Virus record (IMG/VR): IMGVR_UViG_3300042335_000815
Location: 1 to 64,000 of that record
From: a virus
Strand: one strand, 5' to 3'
DNA length: 64,000 nt
The position numbers and the translations under genes were made by a program. How positions within the stretch are numbered: position 1 is the first letter of the stretch; every line of letters starts with the position of its first letter. A model generated the notes under the pieces. The model saw nothing but the letters and a program-made list of their open reading frames with translations, ran no database searches and was not told the DNA's origin. Below, piece by piece: positions 57,638 to 64,000 of the stretch.

Positions 57638-58993
57638 TTAAAATCACCTCCTTTCATGACCCGGGGAACATAGGCAGGAGGGATCAGGGGTCCAGGAACG
57701 ATGTTGTAACCATGGTGAGGCATTCCAGGGGATAAGGGGTGCTATAGTTTACAAAATGTGTGTTCATTAGTATCCAGTATACCCGGTCGGGAAGGTGATA
57801 ATTCAGTTACTCAGTGATCAGGGATTCAGTATACCCGATCTGGGCGCTGGTTAAATTGAGAAACAATTCTGCTGTCGTATTCTATAGGTGGGGTTCTTTT
57901 TTCAAAAATTCTACCCCACCCAGAGTTAAGTATCAGGGGATCAGGGGTTTAAGTGCCCAAGGTGGGGTAGGTGGGGTGGGGTGGGGTCGTTTTAAATTTT
58001 GCGGCCGCCAGACGGCACTCGCGGCCACGGGGGACCGCCGCCGCGCCTTTATATAATATTTTTAGAAATAAAAGTTAGGAACCCCACCCTACCCCACCTA
58101 AACCCATGTATAAGTCCTTGTAGTCAGGCACTTACAGCGAATTCGCTACCCCACCTTCCGAGGGGTCTACCCCACCTTCCTCTCTGTAGGATTAGGGTGG
58201 GGTAAAAATTCTACCCCACCTGTCCGTGATAAAAGGTTCTCGTGAGTCCGAAATAGGGAAAATTTTTTCTCAGACCATGTATATGTAGCATCGTCTGCGC
58301 GAATACCCCCGTGCCCACCCACCCGCGTGGTGGGGGCGCGCGCTCGCATATACGCGCGCTCCTGGCGGAGGCCATTAAGAAACACGCGGCGCAGCCCGCG
58401 CATGCACACACGCGCGCTTCTGTTCGCCCTCTGTCCGTGCCGCGCCACGCTCCGCGTGATCGCGTAGCGCGCGCGGTCTTCGTGCGCATTATGCGCAGGA
58501 AAGACGGGGGCTTGGATTTCGGTAGTAGTGGCAGCTTCGGCGATGTCGGAGCGGCTCTCGGCAGAGGGCGACGACCTTGATCGGTCTGATCTTTAACATT
58601 CCAACCAATGCTTCTGACAGGAGCGTCTGGCCAACCGAGTGGGTGGGTGACGTGGCTTGTCAGCGACAGAAAAAGCGGCGGTGTAAACGGCGGTCTCACG
58701 ACCAAGGGCCAAGGCAGTTTGGAGTCTCTGTGTAGCGACAGAGTTTCTGCTGGCAGCCGGAGCAAGATGTCTCCTTCCGTGCCGGAAAAACGGATGAAAG
58801 TTATGCGGTAGCAATCCATGCGGGCCATATGCCAACCCGAGCCGACACACCGACGCATGACCTACACCAAGACGCACACCGCGTCACCTAACCCTTAACC
58901 TGTTCCAACAGCGTTGCTGTTGGTTCAGTTCAGATCATCCATCGGGTGGTTTGAACTCGAATCAATAACACATCAGATAAAGAAAAGAATCGT
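57638..58993. other. Large non-coding region
   Basis: No convincing gene in 1356 bases. It holds the cluster of GGTGGGGT repeats (57887-58220), two copies of CAGTATACCCG near 57774 and 57828, several copies of GATCAGGGG, an AT-rich stretch (58050-58075) and, from about 58290 to 58500, a CG-rich stretch with many CGCGCG runs. Three weak reading frames here lack ribosome sites and codon bias. Likely a replication and control region. Confidence 0.6.
57887..58220. repeat. Iteron-like cluster GGTGGGGT/ACCCCACC
   Basis: Twelve copies of the octamer or its complement: 57887, 57913, 57961, 57970, 57975, 57980, 58081, 58091, 58148, 58169, 58196 and 58213. Some overlap by three bases in tandem, and two pairs face each other around AAAAATTC (57887/57913 and 58196/58213). 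An AT-rich run at 58050-58075 could be a DNA-unwinding element. The layout is that of an iteron-type replication origin. Confidence 0.6.
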
Positions 58994-59362
58994 ATGAACT
59001 CAATCATCCCTGTCACTGAAAACCGCATCACCAACCCCACTCTCGACAACGAGGGCGGATTCTCCGCGTCCTTGCTCCGCAAGACCTTGGTCGCGGCCAA
59101 CCCCGATTGGACGAAGAAGCAGATCCGCGAAGCGGTGAACACTCAACTCAAGGGCGAGCAGCAGATCGCCCTCGCCAACACCAACGAGGCCGTGCGCCGG
59201 GGCTACACGTTCCTGAAGCAGACGATCAGCAAATCTGGCCGTATGCACATCACCCTCACGCCTCCCTCGAAGGCGAGCAACCGCAAGGTCGCGCTCTCCA
59301 CGCTCTCGATCGAGGAGATCGAGGCGGAGCTGATGCGCCGCCGCTCGGTCGCGGTCGCCTAA
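58994..59362 (+). CDS. Hypothetical protein, 122 aa
   Basis: First gene after the non-coding region. Thr/Asn-rich N-terminus, then helices with many Lys and Arg (for example PDWTKKQIREAVN) and an Arg-rich C-terminus, perhaps DNA-binding. No family is recognised. No ribosome site is clear. Confidence 0.6.
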   Translation: MNSIIPVTENRITNPTLDNEGGFSASLLRKTLVAANPDWTKKQIREAVNTQLKGEQQIALANTNEAVRRGYTFLKQTISKSGRMHITLTPPSKASNRKVALSTLSIEEIEAELMRRRSVAVA

Positions 59363-59383
59363 CCCTCGCGGCTATACACACGG

Positions 59384-59401
59384 CCCTCCCTTCGGGGAGG
59401 G
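59384..59401 (+). terminator. Hairpin CCCTCCC-TTCG-GGGAGGG
   Basis: Perfect 7-bp GC stem with a stable UUCG loop, 22 bases after the stop of the upstream gene. There is no T run after it, so it may be a terminator of another type or an RNA-stability element. Confidence 0.45.
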
Positions 59402-59408
59402 TCGCAGT

Positions 59409-59591
59409 ATGGCAGCACACACAGGCAACCAATGCAAAAGCCGCAGGCCTATCTGCGGGAACACTCGACACATAGCCTCTACGGCTTCAATCCGAACCTT
59501 CGACCGCTGGCATGACCGGAACTGGTCTTACAACCCGGATCTGGACACTCGCCGGATCGCCCGCGAATCGGCCCGAAAAGCCAAGCCTTGA
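59409..59591 (+). CDS. Possible small protein, 60 aa
   Basis: The second half has coding-like codon use (GC at third positions) and reads RWHDRNWSYNPDLDTRRIARESARKAKP. The first half is less convincing. A start further on is possible. No family. It converges with the TerS-like gene. Confidence 0.4.
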   Translation: MAAHTGNQCKSRRPICGNTRHIASTASIRTFDRWHDRNWSYNPDLDTRRIARESARKAKP

Positions 59592-59624
59592 GTCCTCAAC
59601 CCCATGGCTCTACTCTGTTCGGAC

Positions 59625-60134
59625 TCAGTCCTCCTCTGAATCGCTGACAGATTCACGCTCGAACTCGACATCCAAGACATCATTCTCAAGCCGAGTCGGA
59701 GCCGCGCCGATCGTTCCGTGCATCCAACCGATGTTGACGACCGCCGTGTTTCCTTTCTCCTCATCCAAGCCGGTGGCCTTCCGAGCGATGTTGTCGGCAA
59801 TCTGCGCGTCCTTCCATGATCGCGGCGCTGGAAGAGATGCTGATTTCAGCGCCTTGTGCGCTATCTCATACATCATGCTCCTGTGTGCCGCACCCTTAGA
59901 CTTCCAGTCTTCTTCTAAAACTTGCGCCAGTTCCTCAATCGCTTGTGGCTGAGGCTCTTGTGCAATCGCTTCCTTCTTAATTTTATACCACCCAGCCTTA
60001 CCGATCTTCGTATAAACCGTATTTTCCGCGATGCTGAATCGCTTCGCTATCTCTTTCGGGTGCATCCCGTTCAGATAGCACACCTTCACAGAGTCCCATC
60101 TTTCCTTGGGTATGTTCGTTCGTATCTTGCCCAC
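59625..60134 (-). CDS. Terminase small subunit-like protein (TerS candidate)
   Basis: 169 residues. N-terminal helix-turn-helix (HPKEIAKRFSIAENTVYTKIG, about residues 23-45), then helices (EELAQVLEEDW, SMMYEIAHKAL, SWKDAQIADNIARKATGLD) and an acidic C-terminus. This is the usual TerS plan: DNA-binding, oligomerisation, and an acidic tail to contact TerL. It is about 14 kb away from TerL. It could instead be a regulator. GTG start, with a promoter whose start point is about six bases upstream. Confidence 0.6.
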   Translation of the reverse strand: MGKIRTNIPKERWDSVKVCYLNGMHPKEIAKRFSIAENTVYTKIGKAGWYKIKKEAIAQEPQPQAIEELAQVLEEDWKSKGAAHRSMMYEIAHKALKSASLPAPRSWKDAQIADNIARKATGLDEEKGNTAVVNIGWMHGTIGAAPTRLENDVLDVEFERESVSDSEED

Positions 60135-60175
60135 GAGTGACTACCACCTATACATGATCCCCTGTTCCCCTGCAA
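60127..60175. promoter_or_regulatory. Divergent promoters with shared operator
   Basis: Plus strand: TTGCCC (60127-60132), a 16-base spacer, TATACA (60149-60154). Minus strand: TTGCAG (60175-60170), a 17-base spacer, TATAGG (60152-60147), directed to TerS. AGTGACTACCACC (60136-60148, two changes from consensus) lies in the plus spacer and overlaps the minus -10, so one bound repressor could shut both. Confidence 0.65.
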
Positions 60176-60256
60176 CCGGAAACACTGAATCTCTGATCCC
60201 CTGATCCCTTTCCCGCTGGCCCTCTGCCAGCACAACAACAGAAAGACAAACACATC

Positions 60257-60388
60257 ATGCCACTGCATGCCCTCATCATCTCCGAGAACGGAGAGACCGA
60301 CGCGATCATCGAATCCATGGTCGCCCACAAACCCAACCTCAGCGCCGACGACATCCTCGACGCCATCGCCTGCCAACCCGTGGAATGA
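60257..60388 (+). CDS. Small protein, 43 aa
   Basis: Acidic, Asp/Ala/Ile-rich, helical. First gene of a 15-gene run of small genes after the operator promoter. ATGA overlap with the next gene. Function unknown. Confidence 0.5.
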   Translation: MPLHALIISENGETDAIIESMVAHKPNLSADDILDAIACQPVE

Positions 60389-60546
60389 AGACCCCCAATT
60401 CACCGACCACCATGGCCTTCATCTCGACGACACCGGTCACCCGGCTGCGCATCGAGCAGGCCCAACCCAAGCCCGAGCGCAAGACCGAATACGTCTGGCG
60501 TCCCGGCTCCAAGCACATGGTTCGTGTGCCCTGCGTCCATGCGTAG
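60385..60546 (+). CDS. Small basic protein, 53 aa
   Basis: Thr-rich N-terminus, then a basic part with KPERKTEYVWRPGSKH. Overlaps upstream by four and downstream by eight bases. Function unknown. Confidence 0.5.
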   Translation: MKTPNSPTTMAFISTTPVTRLRIEQAQPKPERKTEYVWRPGSKHMVRVPCVHA

Positions 60547-60658
60547 GCTCGTCGCAATCATGGTCTGGCTGGCCTATCTGGTCGGCCACAATCCCCTGGG
60601 CCACTGGTTCTATGAGACCAGCGGCTCGCTCGAACTCTGGCTCGACGAACGGGCGTAG
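60539..60658 (+). CDS. Small membrane protein, 39 aa
   Basis: Arg-Arg N-terminus and one hydrophobic segment (LVAIMVWLAYLVG), then an acidic end. ATG lies eight bases inside the upstream gene. Function unknown. Confidence 0.45.
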   Translation: MRRLVAIMVWLAYLVGHNPLGHWFYETSGSLELWLDERA

Positions 60659-60669
60659 AGTTTTTTTCC

Positions 60670-60699
60670 TTGCGGTGACAACCACCCGCAAGCCATAAC
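60670..60699 (+). promoter_or_regulatory. Operator GGTGACAACCACC with extended palindrome
   Basis: Exact site at 60674-60686, within CTTGCGGTG ... CACCCGCAAG, a larger inverted repeat. TTGCGG overlaps its start and CATAAC lies 18 bases on, so a weak promoter of the usual layout is possible. A degenerate copy (two mismatches) is at 60716-60728. It precedes the gene at 60747. Confidence 0.6.
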
Positions 60700-60746
60700 C
60701 GAAAACACAACTCAGGGTGACAACCCTACAACACATCGCAACACAC

Positions 60747-60971
60747 ATGAAAACTCCGCATCGTCGTGCCTCGTCACGGCATTTCTCGATCACACCCGCC
60801 GCTCGTCCCGAGCACTTCCAGTATGGACGTGTCGTGACCGAGCAACGCAACCACCAGACCACGATCCCGTGGAAAATGTCCGTGGGCCGCTATCTGGCTC
60901 TCGGGGCCACCCTCAACGAAGCCACCGCCGATCTCTTCGCCAAGGTGATCAGCGGCAATCCGCTCGCCTAA
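60747..60971 (+). CDS. Hypothetical basic protein, 74 aa
   Basis: Arg/His-rich N-terminus, then a helical part. ATG at 60747 is preferred to the GTG at 60717, which lies in the degenerate operator copy. No family is recognised. Confidence 0.5.
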   Translation: MKTPHRRASSRHFSITPAARPEHFQYGRVVTEQRNHQTTIPWKMSVGRYLALGATLNEATADLFAKVISGNPLA

Positions 60972-60975
60972 CGCC

Positions 60976-61275
60976 ATGGGCGCATCATTCAACTACCGCC
61001 TCTTCGGCGATTTTCTGGACAGAAAAACCATCGCCAAAATGTGGGACGACATGTGCGAGCAGTCCCGGCACGACCACGGCCATTCCTATTCCGGAGACAT
61101 CGGCACGCTGCGCGGAAACGTGCAGTGGCACGAGGAAGTGCTGCCCGCACAACACCTCGCTTATGCATTCGTCCTGCAAAACCACAAAGAGAAGTGGGAC
61201 CCGCCAGTGGCCGCTCCCTACGTAAGCGAAACCGGCCACAAAATGTGGCTCATCGGAGGCTGGTGCCGCTCATGA
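60976..61275 (+). CDS. Hypothetical protein, 99 aa
   Basis: His/Trp-rich (for example DHGHSYSGDIG, WHEEVLPAQH), so a metal site is possible. Four-base overlap with the next gene. No family. Confidence 0.55.
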   Translation: MGASFNYRLFGDFLDRKTIAKMWDDMCEQSRHDHGHSYSGDIGTLRGNVQWHEEVLPAQHLAYAFVLQNHKEKWDPPVAAPYVSETGHKMWLIGGWCRS

Positions 61276-61514
61276 ACCAAGTCAACCCGCACAACATGAC
61301 CAAGCCCGAGCTGCGCAAGTGGGCCAATGATCTCTGCGACCAGTGGAACTGGAACGCGGGGACCATGGACATCGTCGAGCAACTCCAAGCCGAGGGCATC
61401 CAGCCCGACAGCCGCGAGTTCGAGGTCTTGTCCAAGGAGTTCAACAAGTTCTTCAACAACCCCACGGTGCCTCACATCGAGATCATCAAGGAGCTACTGG
61501 AGCGCGACGAATGA
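61272..61514 (+). CDS. Hypothetical helical protein, 80 aa
   Basis: ATGA overlap upstream and downstream. Begins MNQVNPHNMTKPELRKW, possibly a short SAP-like or HeH DNA-binding start (ELRKWANDL), then acidic helices. Assignment is tentative. Confidence 0.5.
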   Translation: MNQVNPHNMTKPELRKWANDLCDQWNWNAGTMDIVEQLQAEGIQPDSREFEVLSKEFNKFFNNPTVPHIEIIKELLERDE

Positions 61515-61996
61515 ACATCACACCAACGCCGACGCTGGAACCCTTCATTCGCCCCGAGTGTGTTGTGGCCATCTACGGACACGAGACCAAAGAGATCAAG
61601 TGCATCGGACGCACCCGCACTGTCAACCAGACCGTGCTGCGCGATGTCATCGCCTACGACAGCTTCGAAGTGGCGAAAGAGAAAGTCGAAGAGTCCGCCA
61701 ACATGGCCCGACAAGTTGGGGCCACGCGCACCTATGAAGTGCGTCCACCCAAGCCCTCCGATGTAGCTCGGCTCCGCGCGACCGACATCGCCACGCATCT
61801 CTCGGAATACATTGCCTACATCCTCGCTCAAGAAGTCGAGAACCTCGCCTACTGCATAGACGAGAACGACTACTACGAGAGCAAGATCCACGAGGAGATC
61901 CTCGCCGCCGTCAAAGACACACTCGATCTCAGCCTCAACCCCGAGGACAACAACCCGGTCTCCATGGGTTGGGTCGGGTCCAACGGACTGCCATGA
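61511..61996 (+). CDS. Hypothetical protein, 161 aa
   Basis: Mixed alpha and beta N-terminus, then an acidic helical C-terminus with DENDYYESKIHEEILAAVKD. ATGA overlaps on both sides. Not recognised. Confidence 0.55.
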   Translation: MNITPTPTLEPFIRPECVVAIYGHETKEIKCIGRTRTVNQTVLRDVIAYDSFEVAKEKVEESANMARQVGATRTYEVRPPKPSDVARLRATDIATHLSEYIAYILAQEVENLAYCIDENDYYESKIHEEILAAVKDTLDLSLNPEDNNPVSMGWVGSNGLP

Positions 61997-62079
61997 ACCT
62001 CCACAACCAACTCCTCATCGCCGCGCTGGCCCTGTTTGCCTTCATGCAACTGGTCGACCGGCTCATCCCGACACCATGA
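61993..62079 (+). CDS. Tiny membrane peptide, 28 aa
   Basis: One hydrophobic segment (LLIAALALFAFMQLV). Overlaps neighbours at both ends, which is its main support. Confidence 0.4.
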   Translation: MNLHNQLLIAALALFAFMQLVDRLIPTP

Positions 62080-62423
62080 ACCCCTGCACCCCTGGCCCCT
62101 GGACCGTCACACCGCACTACGATGGATACCATGAGGACTCCTCGCACGGAGTCTTCACCATCGAAGAAGTCGAAGCCGAGGCCACCAAACTCTACGAGGC
62201 CGTGCTCGACGCCGAACCCGATTCGGCCGAGGAGCAAGACGCCGCGCAACAACTGGAGGCACTCCAAGACTCGACCGCCCGACTCATCGCCGCCGCTCCC
62301 GACCTGCTCGACGCACTTATCCTTCTTCACGAAGCCAGTGATGGACTGCTCGGCGAGTCCGAATGGATGGACGCCCGTCTGAAGCAGGCCAAAGCCGCCA
62401 TCAAGAAAGCCACACAACCATGA
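62076..62423 (+). CDS. Phage early-type protein, 115 aa
   Basis: N-terminal GPWTVTPHY, then an acidic helix, then ARLIAAAPDLLDALILLHEA ... AKAAIKKA. The closing pattern RLIAAAPDLL is one seen in many small phage proteins of unknown function. ATGA overlaps. Confidence 0.6.
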   Translation: MNPCTPGPWTVTPHYDGYHEDSSHGVFTIEEVEAEATKLYEAVLDAEPDSAEEQDAAQQLEALQDSTARLIAAAPDLLDALILLHEASDGLLGESEWMDARLKQAKAAIKKATQP

Positions 62424-62668
62424 ACAACACCACCTGTCCCGATTGCAATGGCACCGGAGCCGACGCCAACCACCACTACCCCGATGGTTCCGCTGCCGCC
62501 TGTCAAACCTGCGAGGGCTACGGCGATCTCGGTCCGTTGCCCACACGTGAGCAGTTCCACCGGTTCCTAAAGAAATGGGCCGAGGAACACGGCAAGGAAT
62601 TCATCGACATACCTCTGCGCGACGTCCCTCTCGACGACCTGCGGGGCGTGCCGACCCTGAACCCATGA
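62420..62668 (+). CDS. Zinc-ribbon (DnaJ-like CxxCxGxG) protein, 82 aa
   Basis: CPDCNGTG at about residues 6-13 and CQTCEGYG at 28-35 form one zinc module like those of DnaJ; then a helical tail. Probably a protein- or nucleic-acid-binding zinc module. ATGA overlaps. Confidence 0.7.
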   Translation: MNNTTCPDCNGTGADANHHYPDGSAAACQTCEGYGDLGPLPTREQFHRFLKKWAEEHGKEFIDIPLRDVPLDDLRGVPTLNP

Positions 62669-62823
62669 CCTCCTTCAAGACCTACGTGCGGCGCGTTCTG
62701 GCCCTGGGCCCGATCGACTCCCGCAAGAAGGCCCGACAATACCGCAACCTCTTCTTCGGCTTCCATGCCGACCACAAACCCAAACCCCTGGTCTCCTTGG
62801 CCAAGGCGTTTCCGAAACCATGA
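62665..62823 (+). CDS. Small basic protein, 52 aa
   Basis: Rich in Arg, Lys and Pro, with a helical centre. ATGA overlaps. Function unknown. Confidence 0.5.
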   Translation: MTSFKTYVRRVLALGPIDSRKKARQYRNLFFGFHADHKPKPLVSLAKAFPKP

Positions 62824-62996
62824 ACAATCCACTCATCATCCAAACCGCAGCCCACTTCAACGCCACCCATGACTACGACATGAACGCCGCGCTCGAACTA
62901 TCATCGCTCGTGCTGCGCCATGCCCACATGGTCCAACTAGCCCGCAAAGAAGCGGCCGATCCCCAACTCTCCTTACCCTTACTCGACACACCATGA
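62820..62996 (+). CDS. Small protein, 58 aa
   Basis: His/Ala/Leu-rich helical protein (AALELSSLVLRHAHMVQLARKEA). ATGA overlaps. Function unknown. Confidence 0.5.
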   Translation: MNNPLIIQTAAHFNATHDYDMNAALELSSLVLRHAHMVQLARKEAADPQLSLPLLDTP

Positions 62997-63247
62997 ATCC
63001 ACAATACGGCACACTAGTAGTCACCATCGGGAGCGAGCCCGCCCACGAAGGCATCCCCTGCATCCCTGCAACAACAACCCTGACCATCGACCCGCATGAG
63101 GTCCACATCTCCAGGCCCGGATGTCCGGGTATTTCGTGGGAGAAAGAACCCCTCGAACGCGTGGTCATCTCGTTCACTGACATCCACGAACTCGACGACG
63201 TGAGTCTCGACGACCTCAGTCCCTGCAGCAGTTCACCCACCCACTAA
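62993..63247 (+). CDS. Hypothetical protein, 84 aa
   Basis: Beta-rich with four Cys. Its C-terminus, LDDVSLDDLSPCSSS, resembles EDVSLDEFGLCISS in the next gene, so the two may be related by duplication. ATGA overlap upstream. Confidence 0.5.
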   Translation: MNPQYGTLVVTIGSEPAHEGIPCIPATTTLTIDPHEVHISRPGCPGISWEKEPLERVVISFTDIHELDDVSLDDLSPCSSSPTH

Positions 63248-63265
63248 ATCAAACAACGACACACC

Positions 63266-63613
63266 ATGAAATCCTGCACCATCGGGATGCCGCAAGAGCA
63301 GCGTCCCTTCAAAAGCAACATCGAAATCTACAAGGTCGGCGGCACAATCTACCGCTCCGCCGACTACCAATCCATGGGCGACGCCGTGGCTAACGGAGCC
63401 GCCTACACCTTCGGGGCCTATGAGTGCGACGGCCGCGCCGCCTACGACATCTTCGAGGCCATGTGCGCCGTGGCTGTTTGCCTGGAATTCGAAGCACACA
63501 AGGAAGACCTGCGCGGCGACGTAGTCATCAACGACCGCTACATCTTCGAAGACGTGAGTCTCGACGAGTTCGGTCTCTGCATCAGTTCGCTCGTCGAAGG
63601 ATCACACATATGA
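63266..63613 (+). CDS. Hypothetical protein, 115 aa
   Basis: Alpha and beta mixed, rich in aromatic and acidic residues, with several Cys. Shares a C-terminal DVSLDEF-type segment with the upstream gene. Overlaps the last gene by four bases. No family. Confidence 0.5.
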   Translation: MKSCTIGMPQEQRPFKSNIEIYKVGGTIYRSADYQSMGDAVANGAAYTFGAYECDGRAAYDIFEAMCAVAVCLEFEAHKEDLRGDVVINDRYIFEDVSLDEFGLCISSLVEGSHI

Positions 63614-64000
63614 AAGACAAACCATTCTACATGGAGCTGATCATCCGCTCCTCCGAGAAATACCACGACACCCGCCCCGACGAGGGGCACATCTACGTCC
63701 CGATCTACTACATGTGGCAGGAGGGACCCGACGACCAGCACTTCCAGTTCGAGCCCGACAGCGACAACTGCTGGGCTGAGGTTGATGAAGACAGCGGCGA
63801 CTACGTCATCCCCGCTGCGGGCCTGCCCTCGCTGCCCTTCAAGCCGCCGGTCATCGACTACACCTACGACACATGGAGTAAAGGCAAGCGTATCAAACGC
63901 AAGATGAAGGTCGTGCAGGTCTACCACCTGGGCTTCATGGCCGAGGTTCCCGAGCCGCATCGCCGCTACGGCGCTCCGACCGGAGCCACGCCCGAAAGCC
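63610..64000 (+). CDS. Hypothetical protein, cut by the window end (130+ aa)
   Basis: Open at the right edge. The visible part is rich in Tyr, Asp and Pro, with a central basic segment (SKGKRIKRKMKV). ATGA overlap with the upstream gene. No family is recognised. Confidence 0.55.
   Translation, partial: MKDKPFYMELIIRSSEKYHDTRPDEGHIYVPIYYMWQEGPDDQHFQFEPDSDNCWAEVDEDSGDYVIPAAGLPSLPFKPPVIDYTYDTWSKGKRIKRKMKVVQVYHLGFMAEVPEPHRRYGAPTGATPES

Noticed and set aside
57814-58056. 80-residue frame across the repeat cluster
   Set aside because: It runs over GGTGGGGT copies, has no ribosome site, and its codon use differs from real genes.
58608-58811. 67-residue frame in the non-coding region
   Set aside because: No ribosome site, no codon bias, Ser/Gly/Arg-rich; no similarity to anything I know.
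1-64000. CRISPR arrays, insertion sequences, rRNA or complete tRNA genes
   Set aside because: I saw no regularly spaced repeats with unique spacers, no transposase-like genes with terminal repeats, and no RNA genes beyond the tRNA fragment.

Overview
The window is almost wall-to-wall phage DNA and reads as most of a temperate, podovirus-like double-stranded DNA phage, or its prophage. There is a tyrosine integrase beside a fragment of a tRNA 3' end (putative attP), one long leftward structural block with terminase, portal, scaffold, capsid, fibres and very large internal virion proteins, and a rightward replication block with a family A DNA polymerase. I recognise no sheath, tape measure or long tail tube. 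The host is probably Gram-negative, because several small proteins have lipoboxes and one fibre-like protein has a Sec-type signal peptide. The integrase C-terminus resembles those common in Verrucomicrobiota and Planctomycetota, so a host of that kind is my guess only. The window starts between genes and ends inside an open gene, so it does not show the genome ends.

Layout. (1) 40-6967, rightward: early accessory genes, many tiny and overlapping by 1-4 bases. They include a histone-like small protein, a VWA metallopeptidase with a DUF3150-like partner, an HNH-like protein, a PD-(D/E)XK nuclease, an HExxH protein, an FkbM methyltransferase and a glycosyltransferase. (2) 45453 down to 6972, leftward: TerL, glycosyltransferase, portal, small head proteins, scaffold, capsid, fibre, lysis-type small membrane proteins, fibre-like proteins, L,D-transpeptidase-like enzyme, a 1657-residue repeat protein, a cysteine-rich protein, a tail adaptor-like protein and internal virion proteins ending in one of 2607 residues. 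(3) 45460-45709: attP-like core with flanking arm repeats. (4) 45709-57405, rightward: integrase, two ribbon-helix-helix-like proteins, an excisionase-like HTH protein, RuvC-like resolvase, helicase, split nuclease, probable ssDNA-binding protein, DNA polymerase, DUF1599-like protein and primase-helicase. (5) 57638-58993: a largely non-coding stretch with 12 copies of GGTGGGGT/ACCCCACC, a candidate replication origin. (6) 58994-64000, rightward: a train of small hypothetical genes, with a TerS-like gene on the minus strand at 59625-60134.

The most interesting system is a regulatory one. A 13-bp asymmetric site, GGTGACAANCACC, occurs ten times exactly and several more times with one or two changes. 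It lies in intergenic promoters (often exactly in the 16-17 bp spacer between -35 and -10 elements) and also inside genes. Every exact copy points in the same direction as local transcription. This resembles the operator/stoperator system of mycobacteriophage L5, whose dispersed asymmetric 13-bp sites bind one repressor and silence the prophage. Two ribbon-helix-helix proteins encoded next to one such site are candidate binders.

Other points of note are a PD-(D/E)XK nuclease split in two, with its N-terminal part fused to the helicase and three genes between the halves; several promoters that would give almost leaderless mRNAs; the iteron-like cluster; and a 44-cysteine virion-region protein.
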